A stretch of 64,000 bases of DNA from Amyloporia xantha (GCA_036971615.1 JAYKKR010000020.1:124001-188000); one strand, 5' to 3'. Positions 22,221 through 31,340 are shown, counted from the first letter of the stretch. Notes: generated from the sequence alone by a model not told the origin. A program made the numbers and translations.

Positions 22221-25200
22221 ATGTCTTCTTTCAACTTCTCCGTTGGAACTCCAGCCTTCCTCCGCGCCGTCTCTCCTCTCGCAGATTCACTTCGGATCAG
22301 CAACGTGTCGGCGCAGTCAGGCGACGAGAGTCACACCTCGTTGCTATACGGCCGTCACACTGCGATTCTCGCGGCCAACACGGTCGATGAGGTCGTTGCC
22401 ATGGTGTCTTCGGACTACCGTGACGTTCTCCGGGGCCCTCTTCTTGAGATCGCCAAAACCGTCAGCAAGTGCTGTTCGGCCCGGGCCACTCTCGCAAAGT
22501 GGGAGCACCACAAAAGTGCCGGAACGTACCCTCAGCACCTCCGCATCGCTAAGCCGGACCTTCAGCTCACGAAGGAGTTCTCCGACTCAGTAACCGCCCT
22601 CGCGCACAAAAAGAAAGTCTCAGACGATTGGGATAAGTATTTGAGTGGCACGCTGGAGGAGTCGATCAAGGCGAAGAAAGACGACGTTGCTCATCAGGAG
22701 GGTCTTTTGAATCGAGATGTGTTGTTCCAGCAGCTCGACAATATCGTTAAGCATCGGTGGCAGGTGGTAAAGACACAGGCCATGGTACCGAAGTTCGTTG
22801 CTTCGCCCAACGACCCGAACGAGCAGGTCGTCGACGGTTGGGAGGTTTCGCCGGCATCAGTTGCCGCCTACCACGCCTGCCGCGAAGACTTGTCGGTCTA
22901 CGTCTTGCGCATCCAGCGGCTCGTCGAGAGTCGTGATGCCGCGTCCCGCCTCAAGCAGGACGCCAAGAAGGAGATCGCTGCTGCCGCCGACGTCGAGATG
23001 GTCGACGTTTCCGAGTCTGCCTCCGCTGGTCCGGGCCCATCTACGATGGCCTTGATCAACAAAGCAGTCGACGCGCGGTATCACAAGCTCGCGGACAAGC
23101 TCTCGAAAGAGTATGCGGCTAAGCAGAAGGTAAGTCCAGGCCCATCGCTTGGCACCAAAGCTTACACGCTAATGTCGTACCTAGAAGAATGGCGGGTCGA
23201 CTCAGTCCAAGGGCAAAGGGAAGGAACTCCCTCGTCCCCCGGAGGTAAAAAGGTACATCCCTCCTCCGACTCGTTCGCGCCAAAGAAGCGCAACTCAGTC
23301 ATCCCTAAGCAGAAAGGCCAAGGCAATTCGCGCGGCGGGTGGGGTAAAGGCTCATCAGAAGAAGGAGCAGGCGAAGGAAAAGAAGGGGAAGGGAGGAAAG
23401 AAGGGTGGCAAGTAAGCGCGTACTATAACGATAAAACATCGTTTACGCCGTTGTCAGAGGGTGAGGCTCTCTCGAGGACTTTTTCTTATCAGTATGGTCG
23501 TCCGTCTTCTCTCCCGGACTGGTTGCTTTCGGTCCCGCATCCTGTAGCAGTACGTTGTGTACTTTTGAATACGCCAGTAGATGTTCTGCGCGCATCCCAA
23601 TTCAAAAGTTATGTTCATCTGTCTACCGGTGTCTCTGTCCCCCGTGAGATACAATATCAGTTGAGTATAGGCATGAAGTTCATGTTCTATGCGCCGTACA
23701 ATCGTGAACTCATACGCGATGCATGGCGTGAATTTAATCGACGCATTCACTGGCGTCTCTTCTTTCACTTGACCGATCAAAATCAGTGGTTTGATCCTGA
23801 GTACGAGGTAAAATCTGAGCGTAAAGCGAAGAGAATGCCCGCACTACCGCACTATATCGAACAAGGACTTCTCAAAGGCAGGCTGTTCGTTAACAAAACG
23901 CTAGCCAATATGCCAGAGTCGCTGGAGTCGGAAGACCATCTTAAGCCGCTCGGTCCGAATCTCCGCCAAGTTCGAGATTTCTTGAAGGCTCACGACTACA
24001 TTGTGACGCCTACAGACAAGAATCTGGGAATCGCGGTGTCAGAGCGCACCTGGATCATCTCTCAAACCTTGGAGGTGCTGTCAAATGTTAAGGATTATCG
24101 ACCCCTTAACAGATTAGCAGCTAACGAAATCCTTCGAGTAAAATGTGCAGAAATGAATGAGATAGCAGACTTAACTGAGGTCTACTTAACTCTTGAGGAG
24201 CCGTTTAACCTGTCAGACTTTTTGCGGTCTAAGATAACACCGGCAGGTTCGAGTAACCATCATATACCTGTATTCTACGGTATACCTAAAATTCACAAAT
24301 ATCCTGTGAAGTTTAGGCCGATAATTCCATGTCACTCGGCCATTCAAAATCCTGCGGCTAAATTCGTTTCTAAAAAACTCAAACCGATTGTCGAATCGGC
24401 GCCAACCATTTTACATGGTACCAAACACTTGGCGATAAAATTGAGTCAACTGAAGTTGCGTCGAGATCGTCGCTGGTACATTGTTACCGGCGACGTCGTC
24501 GCGTTCTACCCAAACATTCCTTTGGACAAATGTCTAAATATTGTTAACGAGCTTTATCTCGAACACTATTGGAGTGCGGATCCGGAACGCGGCGGTGCGA
24601 ATCATGCTAAGAAGGTCCAAGAAATCTTCAAACGTTGTCTCGAGGTTGGCAACACTCGGTTGCTTACACAGTTTCAAGGTGTTTTATATGAACAATTGCG
24701 CGGCCTAGCTATGGGCGTAGCGGACTCACCGGATCTAGCAAATCTGTATGGTTGGTGGTTCGAGCGCAAATGTGATATTATGAATAACGATCTAGTTCCT
24801 TTCTATGGTCGTTACATCGACGATTGTCTCGCGATTGTCTATGCCTCTAGTGAACAAGAGGCATTGGACATTATCTCGTACAATATCCACTTCGATGGCT
24901 GTGTTATTGAGTGGAATGTGTCGCATCGGTCTCAGGTGTTCCTGGACATGACGCTCTACAAAGATGATTTTGATAGATTGCAGCACATGCCATACCGCAA
25001 AGCGGCATCCCACCAAGAAAGGATTCCATGGATATCTCATCACCCACTCGACGTAAAGAGGGGTACCTTTATAGGGGAGATGTCACGGCTTGCCACCCTG
25101 AGTAGTACTAAGCATACTTACTTACAGGCCATGCAAGGCTTGGTCGCCTTGTACATGTGCAGGGGGTATCCCGAACAACTCGTGACTCATTGGCTGAAGA

Positions 25201-25781
25201 ATAACATCTCAGAACGATGGGAAAAACGGCTCAGTGTACCGCGTGACGGCGGTGAGCCTAAGGCGTCGCAAGGCGTTCTTGTACTGAAGTCTGAGTTCAA
25301 CGAGGCATGGAACTACTTTCAAGCGAAAGAGCTTGGAGACGTCATCACAGGATATTGGCGTGAGTGGTGCACACGCGCCGCCACAGGGGACTGGAGTCCA
25401 GAATACCCGTACGAAGACGACATGTCGGGCAGAGCCTCATTCGACGCGGCGTTGAAATTCCGCAGTTGGCATGTAGGCAATGAAACCCAATTTGTTGACA
25501 TTCGTAAGACTGATATCCTAGACCGTCGCTGGTTAGTGTCTCGTAAAAGAACACGAAACCTAGCCGACATCGCAAGTGTCTGGAAAAAGATGATTCTCGA
25601 AAAGCTGGACGAGCGCGTCGTCAACGAACAATCTGCGGAAAGTTCGTCAATGGCGGCGCCTAGTGTTCAAGGCGGCTCGCAGTTGCCCTTCACTCAGCCA
25701 GAGGAAGTCTCTGGGGTTTCTGATGAAGATACCATTTATCTGCACCGCCACTCGCCGGACCCATTTGGGTGGGCGCACTAG
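22221..25781 (+). CDS. PLE-1 Gag-like/reverse transcriptase fusion (or short basic protein when spliced)
   Basis: ATG at 22221 is chosen because it aligns with the PLE-2 start (FLRAVSPLADS versus FLRALSPLVDS); the frame is open upstream only through the ribozyme and leader. Unspliced it encodes 1186 residues. Residues 1-303 are a helical Gag-like region shared with PLE-2 (VAMVSSDYRDVLR, WEHHKSAGTYPQH). RT motifs: GIPKIHKYPVKFRPII from about 687, GDVVAFYPNIP about 757, RGLAMGVADSPDLANLYG, and catalytic YIDD at 865-868 (24813-24824); then FLDMTLYKD, HHPLDVKRGTFIGEMSR and RGYPEQL in the thumb. No GIY-YIG or zinc-finger endonuclease follows. A 55-nt GT-AG intron (23130-23184) lies between Gag-like and RT parts. 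Spliced, the product is join(22221-23129, 23185-23415), 379 residues with a Lys-rich tail ending KKGGK and TAA. Confidence 0.88.
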   Translation: MSSFNFSVGTPAFLRAVSPLADSLRISNVSAQSGDESHTSLLYGRHTAILAANTVDEVVAMVSSDYRDVLRGPLLEIAKTVSKCCSARATLAKWEHHKSAGTYPQHLRIAKPDLQLTKEFSDSVTALAHKKKVSDDWDKYLSGTLEESIKAKKDDVAHQEGLLNRDVLFQQLDNIVKHRWQVVKTQAMVPKFVASPNDPNEQVVDGWEVSPASVAAYHACREDLSVYVLRIQRLVESRDAASRLKQDAKKEIAAAADVEMVDVSESASAGPGPSTMALINKAVDARYHKLADKLSKEYAAKQKVSPGPSLGTKAYTLMSYLEEWRVDSVQGQREGTPSSPGGKKVHPSSDSFAPKKRNSVIPKQKGQGNSRGGWGKGSSEEGAGEGKEGEGRKEGWQVSAYYNDKTSFTPLSEGEALSRTFSYQYGRPSSLPDWLLSVPHPVAVRCVLLNTPVDVLRASQFKSYVHLSTGVSVPREIQYQLSIGMKFMFYAPYNRELIRDAWREFNRRIHWRLFFHLTDQNQWFDPEYEVKSERKAKRMPALPHYIEQGLLKGRLFVNKTLANMPESLESEDHLKPLGPNLRQVRDFLKAHDYIVTPTDKNLGIAVSERTWIISQTLEVLSNVKDYRPLNRLAANEILRVKCAEMNEIADLTEVYLTLEEPFNLSDFLRSKITPAGSSNHHIPVFYGIPKIHKYPVKFRPIIPCHSAIQNPAAKFVSKKLKPIVESAPTILHGTKHLAIKLSQLKLRRDRRWYIVTGDVVAFYPNIPLDKCLNIVNELYLEHYWSADPERGGANHAKKVQEIFKRCLEVGNTRLLTQFQGVLYEQLRGLAMGVADSPDLANLYGWWFERKCDIMNNDLVPFYGRYIDDCLAIVYASSEQEALDIISYNIHFDGCVIEWNVSHRSQVFLDMTLYKDDFDRLQHMPYRKAASHQERIPWISHHPLDVKRGTFIGEMSRLATLSSTKHTYLQAMQGLVALYMCRGYPEQLVTHWLKNNISERWEKRLSVPRDGGEPKASQGVLVLKSEFNEAWNYFQAKELGDVITGYWREWCTRAATGDWSPEYPYEDDMSGRASFDAALKFRSWHVGNETQFVDIRKTDILDRRWLVSRKRTRNLADIASVWKKMILEKLDERVVNEQSAESSSMAAPSVQGGSQLPFTQPEEVSGVSDEDTIYLHRHSPDPFGWAH
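23130..23184 (+). other. Dual-coding 55-nt intron of PLE-1
   Basis: Starts GTAAGT, has a CTAAT branch-like motif and ends CCTAG. Retained, it reads VSPGPSLGTKAYTLMSYL and keeps the RT frame open. Removed, the frame shifts by one (55 is not a multiple of three) into the basic tail. Same position and length as in PLE-2. Confidence 0.8.
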
Positions 25782-26000
25782 TAGTTGTTAGTAAGGTTGG
25801 GTGGTGAAAACTGTAGCCCCCAATTCTGAAGGCAGCGGAAATGCGTCTGCTAGCGAGTCAGCCAGCATGTGGCTTTTATTTGTTATACTCTGGAGACTAT
25901 TCTGTTCGCCCGTTGGCAGTCTCCTTTACATTCTCAGAAGTGTGGAAGGCGCATAACTGGGCCTGTGCCTCTCAGGGGAGGTGCCACTTCGGTGGAGTTG

Positions 26001-26124
26001 CCTCTGATGCATGGGGGGAGGGTACCACGACTACTCTTATGGATGAACTGACCCTGCGCGGCAGTCCTGCGACCGTTGTATAACTGATAATTTCATGTGC
26101 TGTAACTGGCAGCCCGTGATTCGA
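26001..26124 (+). other. Conserved 3' untranslated block of PLE-1
   Basis: Much more similar to PLE-2 (31341-31464) than surrounding untranslated sequence; a run of 27 bases starting ACGACTACTC is identical in both. No shared reading frame explains it. Candidate RNA recognition structure for the RT. Confidence 0.6.
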
Positions 26125-26277
26125 ATGGTAGTTCCTCACGAGCTCTGATTCAGTGTCTTTCAGCTGTTTCGGAAGGGGGGAGATCAGCAACTCTTTCGCT
26201 ACCTCACTTGCAATATCTTGTAAGTACTACGGTTTCTGTGTACACCACAGACGGTACTAACCGAGGCTTTTTACCTA

Positions 26278-26308
26278 ATTTAACCTAACCTAAAACCTAA
26301 CCTAACCG
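26278..26308 (+). repeat. Telomere-like CCTAA units in the PLE-1 3' region
   Basis: Tract of AACCTAACCTAAAACCTAAC type; the G-rich strand would be TTAGG on -. The same tract occurs in PLE-2 near 31600-31630. The unit is mostly five bases, not the TTAGGG common in fungi. Confidence 0.7.
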
Positions 26309-26370
26309 TATGTACATTCCTTAATCGGAAATACAATATTGCTGACTAATTGATGTCATATCAAAAATAG

Positions 26371-26952
26371 TAACCTAACCGAACCTAACCTAACGGACCT
26401 AACGGTCCGGGCCAGGTGCGTAGTCCTTAATGCAATTAGCGCCGGGGTACCGTGACACAGTCACGTGACATGGGGCGTCTAATATACGCGCTCGATGATG
26501 TCATGTTCTAGGCCCGCCTGGGCCATGACGTCAGGGGTGGCACATGTGATTGCATGAATCACATGCACCGGCTCGGGTACTTCGGTGACTTCTCGGAACG
26601 GCGGAACGCCGACGGAATGACGTCACTCCTATTTATAGGGGACAGGTCTAGACAATGACATCATAGTCCGAGTCCACCCGATAGCGGGATAATGCTATTG
26701 GCTCGGTCTCGTCGGCAACTATTAATAAGTTATTATGCCGTCGTACCACTTTTCAAAGTCGTACGATGCGAGGTAATTCTCGCTTGACTAAGCAAGGGCC
26801 TGATGAGTCTATAAAAGACGAAATGGGTCGGTGTTGGATCCCCAGCACCTCATTGCCCAGCTCTGTCCCCCGCTCCTCAGCAACTTCCTTCGATAAGGTC
26901 GCCTTCGGCTCCCATATCTCAGTCGTCGCTTCGTCGCTCCACCACCTAACCT
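26371..26952 (+). repeat. PLE-1 right pseudo-LTR with telomere-like leader
   Basis: Opens with about 43 bases of CCTAAC-type units and the hairpin GGACC-TAAC-GGTCC (26395-26408), missing from the left copy. Then matches 21638-22176. Ends CCACCTAACCT, where it runs into the CCTAA units that begin PLE-2. Confidence 0.92.
26791..26862 (+). ncRNA. Hammerhead ribozyme, PLE-1 right copy
   Basis: Identical to the left copy; core CTGATGA at 26800-26806, predicted cleavage after 26854. In a transcript started in the left pseudo-LTR, this copy would be complete. Confidence 0.88.
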
Positions 26953-27535
26953 AACCTAAACCTAACCGAAGGTAACCTAACGGACCTAACGGTCCGGGCG
27001 GGGGCAATTTGTCCTTAATGCTGATAAGCGCCAGGGTAATGATGTCATACTGACGTCATAGACATGGAGCCTTATCTAAGCGCCAGAGTGACGTCATAGA
27101 CGCCACGTGGTGGTAACGTGACTGATCAATCACATGCTCCGGCTTCGGCTACTTCGTGGAAACCTCGGCCCGGCGGAACTCCGTTCCGATGGTTCTTTGA
27201 TGCGTGATGCATCGGAAGGTTTGTCATGGTTTTTACTAAAAGTGCGATGCCATCGCAAATGAGCGGGATCCGCCATTGGCTCGTTCTATTCTCGGATGAT
27301 CACAAGATATTAAGCCGTCGTACCACTCTCAAAGTCGTACGACGCAGGGTATTTATTTGCTTACCAAGCTAAGGACCTGAAGAGGCATATAAGCCGAAAT
27401 AGGTTTGGTGTTGGATCCCCAGCACCCTATTGTCCTAGCTCTTCGGCCAGCCTTCACTCCGCACCTCCCTCGACTAAACTCGCTCCGCTCGTATAGTCTC
27501 AGTCAGCGCGTCGTTCGGCCCACACCACCTAACCT
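26952..27535 (+). repeat. PLE-2 left pseudo-LTR
   Basis: Starts TAACCTAAACCTAACC, then the hairpin GGACC-TAAC-GGTCC (26982-26995). Two perfect TGACGTCA sites lie at 27051-27058 and 27089-27096, and the hammerhead at 27367-27440. The leader overlaps the last telomere-like unit of PLE-1. Confidence 0.92.
27367..27440 (+). ncRNA. Hammerhead ribozyme, PLE-2 left copy
   Basis: Core CTGAAGA (27377-27383), stem II GGC/GCC around ATATAA, GAAA (27396-27399). Stem III is ATAGG with CCTAT capped by the same GGTGTTGG hairpin; predicted cleavage after T27431. Stem I is GTCC-TAGCT with AGCTA-A-GGAC (one bulged A). Every stem differs in sequence from PLE-1 while keeping pairing. Confidence 0.9.
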
Positions 27536-27578
27536 CACCCATACGCGTTGCACCCCCCATTGAGTTTCATACTTCACT

Positions 27579-30500
27579 ATGACTTACCAGCCTACTCAAA
27601 CAAGCTTCCTCCGTGCGCTTTCTCCGCTCGTCGACTCTGTCCGAGCGACGGGTGCTACTGCTGAGTCTGAAGAGACTTTGCGGTACGCTCGTCACCTCGC
27701 ACTTCAGTCGGCCGCTACGGTCGATGAAGTTATCGCAATGGTGTCTTCGGACTACCGCGATGTACTCCGGGATCCTCTTTTGGGGATCGCAAAGACAACT
27801 TCCAAGTTGCTCTCTGCCCGGTCCACTTTGCAGAAGTGGGAGCACCATAAGAGTGCCGGTACCTACCCCCAGCACATCCGCTCGTCGCGCCCCGATCTCC
27901 AACTCACAAAGGAGTACGCTGACAGCGCGTCCACTCTCGAGCACAAAACGAAGGTCTCAGGTCTCTGGGATGTTTTCATGAGTGGGACGTTGGATGAGTC
28001 CATCCGGGCTAAGAAGGATGACGTCAGCTGGAATGAGGGTTTGTTAGCTCAGGATCGCCTTTTCACTGAGTTAGACACTATCGTCACGCATCGGTGGCAG
28101 TCAGTCAAAGTGACCGCCCAGATACCGACGTTCGGTTCAGCCCCGAACGCGCCCGGCGAACAGATCGTCACGGGATGGGAGGAAAGTCCGGCCGCCAAAG
28201 CCATCTACCACCACACCCGCGAAGATCTTTCGGTCTTCATCCTCCGCATTCGACAACTCGTCGAGCAGAGGGACCTTTCCGCTCGTCTCAAAAACGACGC
28301 AAAGAAGGAGATCGCCGCTTCCGCGGACATCGAGATGCACGACGCAACCGCTACTGGTAATGCGGTTGCAGGGCCCGGTCCATCGACTATGTCGATGATC
28401 GACAAGGCAGTCTCGGCGCGGATGAAAAAGCTCGAGGATACGTTCAAGAAGAACGCGCGTGCTCAGCAGCAGGTAAGTCCAGGTCCTACACTTGGCTCTA
28501 AAGCTTACACACTTATGTCTTACCTAGAAGAATGGCGGCAAGACTCAGTCCTCGGGCAAGGGCAAAGGCCCTCAGCGTCCCCCGGAAGTGAGACAGTACG
28601 TTCCACCTCCCACTCGTACGCGGCAACGTTCCGCAACGCAGAGTTCTTTCACCAGGAAGGCCAAGGCTATCCAGGCGGCAGGAGGGGTAAAGAAGTTTCA
28701 GAAGAAACGCGACGCAGAGGAAAAGAAGGGGAGGAAAGGAGGGAAGAAAGGTGGCAAGTAGGTCGGGACGTTAATACGTCGTTTACGCCCTTGTCACGGC
28801 AGGAAGCTCTGTCTCGGACTTTTACGTATCAGTATGGTCGTCCTTCGTCTCTCCCGGACTGGTTGCTTTGTCTACCGCATCCCGTAGCAGTTGATTGTGT
28901 ACTTTTAAATACGCCAGTTGATGTATTGAGCGCAGCCCGCTTTAAATCATATGTCCATCTGTCTACCGGAGTTTCCGTCCCCCGTGAGATTCAATTTCAA
29001 CTAAGTATTGGCATGAAATATATGTTTTACACACCCATGAACCCTGACCTCATCAGGGCGGCTTGGCGTGACTTCAATCGTCGTATGCATTGGCGTCTGA
29101 AGTTTCAGTTGGAAGATATGAATACCTGGTATGATCCTGAGTATGAGTTTGAAGCGTCAACTAAAGCGACGCGAAATCCCGTACTACCGCACTATATTGA
29201 GCTTGGCCTGCATAAGGGTAGGATGTTCGTTAACAAAACGTTATCCCGTATGCCTGAGCAGCCAGAGACGGACGACACGCTTAAGCCGCTCGGTCCTAAT
29301 CTCCGTCAAGTTCAAGAGTTCTTGCGCGACCACGATTATATCGTGACTCCAACAGACAAGAACCTGGGCATTGCGGTGTCAGAGCGCACCTGGATCTTAT
29401 CACAAACTCTTGAGGTGCTACACAACCGAAAGGACTATCGAGCCTTGACGTTTCGTATGGCACATAAAATCCTCGAAGAGAAGTGCTCAGAGATGAATGC
29501 GATTGTTGAACTTGCGGAAGTTTACCTCGCGCTTGAGGAACCAGCGAACCTCCCCGGATATCTGCGGTCTAAGATAACGGTTCCGGGAACGAATCACCAT
29601 GTACCTATGTTTTATGGTATACCTAAAATCCACAAATACCCTGTGAAATTTAGGCCTATAATTCCATGTCATTCGGCCATTCAAAACCCCGCTGCTAAGT
29701 TCGTCTCTAAAAAACTCAAACCGATTATATTGTCGGCGCCAACCATCTTGCATGGTACTAAACACTTGGCGTTAAAATTGAGTCAGTTGAAACTGCGTCG
29801 AGATCGTCGCTGGTACATTGTTACTGGTGACGTCGTCGCGTTCTATCCCAACATTCCTCTGGACTCTTGTCTGGAAATTGTGAACCAGATGTACTTGGAT
29901 CATTACTGGAGTGCGGATCCGGAACGTGGCGGAGCCGATCACGCTAAAGTCGTAATGGACTTATTTAAGCGCTGTCTCTACGTTGGAAACACACAACTGT
30001 TAACACAATTCCAAGGTGTATATTACCAACAACTTCGTGGCCTAGCGATGGGCGTTGCGGACTCTCCGGATCTTGCTAACCTGTATGGTTGGGAGTTCGA
30101 GCGTCGTTGTGGTATCTTGGATAACGATTTAGTAGCGTTTTACGGTCGTTATATCGATGATTGCCTGGCAATAGTGTACGCTTCTAGTGAACAAGAAGCG
30201 CTTTCAACTATTGCTAATGCTGTAAAATTCGATGGTTGTACCATTGAGTGGAATGTATCGCATAGGTCTCAGCCGTTCCTGGACATGTTGCTCTATAAAG
30301 ATGAGTTCGATAGACTGCAGCACATGCCATACCGCAAGATACAATCCCACCAAGAACGTATTCCATGGATATCTCACCACCCGCTTGATGTCAAGCGTGG
30401 TACCTTCATTGGAGAGATGTCGCGGCTTGCCACCCTGAGTAGCACTAAGCATGCTTACTTACAGGCCATGCAGAGCTTGGTCGCTCTGTACTTGTGCAGG

Positions 30501-31124
30501 GGGTACCCCGAACAACTCGTACTTCACTGGTTGAAGAATAACATCACTGAACGATGGGAGAAAAGGCTCAGTGTACCGCCGGTGGGCGGGGAGCCAAAAG
30601 CGTCGCAAGGCGTTCTAGTCCTGAAATCAGAGTTTAACGAGGCATGGAATTACTTTCAAGCGAAAGAGCTTGGAGACGTCATCACTGGATATTGGCGTGA
30701 ATGGCTCGTTAGAGCCGACACGGGCGACTTCAATTTGGAGTATCCAGCGCCGACCACCAGCGAGAGGTGGGGTGTAAACCCTGCTAGCAAGTTCTTTACT
30801 GGGCTTGCCACTGAAACTCCTTCGGGAATAAGTGCCGTTGTCGATCTGCGTAAAACCGATATCTTTGGTCGTCGATGGTTAGTGTCTCGTAAAAGAACAC
30901 GAAACCTACTCGACATCACCAGTGTTTGGAAAAAGATGATTCTCGAAAAGCTGGACGAGCGTGTTGTGCGAGATGGTGCGGAAGCAGCATCTAGTAGCGC
31001 GGCACCTAGTGTTCTTACCTTTGATGATGTCGTTGTCGGCGCAGGGCAAGCCCCTGAGGTTGACTCTGATAACGAAATAATTCTTCATAGGCACTCGCCG
31101 GATCCTTTCGGGTGGGCGCATTAG
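27579..31124 (+). CDS. PLE-2 Gag-like/reverse transcriptase fusion (or short basic protein when spliced)
   Basis: ATG at 27579; unspliced product 1181 residues, co-linear with the PLE-1 protein. RT boxes: GIPKIHKYPVKFRPII, GDVVAFYPNIP, RGLAMGVADSPDLANLYG and YIDD (residues 858-861, 30150-30161). The polypeptide ends HRHSPDPFGWAH, as in PLE-1. No GIY-YIG endonuclease is visible. The 55-nt intron is 28473-28527; spliced join(27579-28472, 28528-28761) gives 375 residues ending KKGGK and TAG. After the intron the spliced frame is clearly more similar between the elements than the fusion frame (about 55 of 77 tail residues match by eye). No stop or frameshift was seen, so the protein may be functional. 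Confidence 0.88.
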   Translation: MTYQPTQTSFLRALSPLVDSVRATGATAESEETLRYARHLALQSAATVDEVIAMVSSDYRDVLRDPLLGIAKTTSKLLSARSTLQKWEHHKSAGTYPQHIRSSRPDLQLTKEYADSASTLEHKTKVSGLWDVFMSGTLDESIRAKKDDVSWNEGLLAQDRLFTELDTIVTHRWQSVKVTAQIPTFGSAPNAPGEQIVTGWEESPAAKAIYHHTREDLSVFILRIRQLVEQRDLSARLKNDAKKEIAASADIEMHDATATGNAVAGPGPSTMSMIDKAVSARMKKLEDTFKKNARAQQQVSPGPTLGSKAYTLMSYLEEWRQDSVLGQGQRPSASPGSETVRSTSHSYAATFRNAEFFHQEGQGYPGGRRGKEVSEETRRRGKEGEERREERWQVGRDVNTSFTPLSRQEALSRTFTYQYGRPSSLPDWLLCLPHPVAVDCVLLNTPVDVLSAARFKSYVHLSTGVSVPREIQFQLSIGMKYMFYTPMNPDLIRAAWRDFNRRMHWRLKFQLEDMNTWYDPEYEFEASTKATRNPVLPHYIELGLHKGRMFVNKTLSRMPEQPETDDTLKPLGPNLRQVQEFLRDHDYIVTPTDKNLGIAVSERTWILSQTLEVLHNRKDYRALTFRMAHKILEEKCSEMNAIVELAEVYLALEEPANLPGYLRSKITVPGTNHHVPMFYGIPKIHKYPVKFRPIIPCHSAIQNPAAKFVSKKLKPIILSAPTILHGTKHLALKLSQLKLRRDRRWYIVTGDVVAFYPNIPLDSCLEIVNQMYLDHYWSADPERGGADHAKVVMDLFKRCLYVGNTQLLTQFQGVYYQQLRGLAMGVADSPDLANLYGWEFERRCGILDNDLVAFYGRYIDDCLAIVYASSEQEALSTIANAVKFDGCTIEWNVSHRSQPFLDMLLYKDEFDRLQHMPYRKIQSHQERIPWISHHPLDVKRGTFIGEMSRLATLSSTKHAYLQAMQSLVALYLCRGYPEQLVLHWLKNNITERWEKRLSVPPVGGEPKASQGVLVLKSEFNEAWNYFQAKELGDVITGYWREWLVRADTGDFNLEYPAPTTSERWGVNPASKFFTGLATETPSGISAVVDLRKTDIFGRRWLVSRKRTRNLLDITSVWKKMILEKLDERVVRDGAEAASSSAAPSVLTFDDVVVGAGQAPEVDSDNEIILHRHSPDPFGWAH
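28473..28527 (+). other. Dual-coding 55-nt intron of PLE-2
   Basis: GTAAGT...CCTAG; translated in the fusion frame as VSPGPTLGSKAYTLMSYL. Compared with PLE-1, five codons differ only at synonymous third positions and two swap Ser and Thr; the other codons are identical. Confidence 0.8.
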
Positions 31125-31340
31125 TACTGCGAAAGTACGGCCTTGGGTGAAAACTGTAGCCCTCGGTTGGAAATCAAACGAAAGTGTGTCTGCTAGCGAG
31201 TCAGCCAGTGCATGGCTTTACATTGTTGTATGGGGGAGACTATTCGGTTTCACCCGTTGGCAGTCTCCTTTACATTCTCACCAGTGCGGAAGGCGCATAG
31301 GTGGGCCTTAGCCTCTCGTTGACGGTGCCGCTTGTGGATG

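Larger units (their letters stand above)
21638..26952 (+). mobile_element. PLE-1, endonuclease-lacking Penelope-like retroelement
   Basis: Complete-looking element: left pseudo-LTR 21638-22176, coding region 22221-25781, 3' untranslated region with telomere-like CCTAA units at about 26278-26308, right pseudo-LTR from about 26371 to 26952. The RT has Penelope-type motifs and a YIDD catalytic box, but no GIY-YIG endonuclease motif follows the thumb region. Telomere-like repeats plus lack of endonuclease match the telomere-attached fungal PLEs known as Coprina (established for basidiomycetes by Gladyshev and Arkhipova). The two pseudo-LTR copies appear identical, implying a young insertion. The left copy lacks the first 43 or so bases (CCTAA-rich leader) present in the right copy, so the 5' end is truncated. 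The right end fuses with the start of PLE-2. Confidence 0.88.

Noticed and set aside
26010..26030. Second hammerhead core (CTGATGC) in the PLE 3' region
   Set aside because: No GAAA box or stem II at the right distance.
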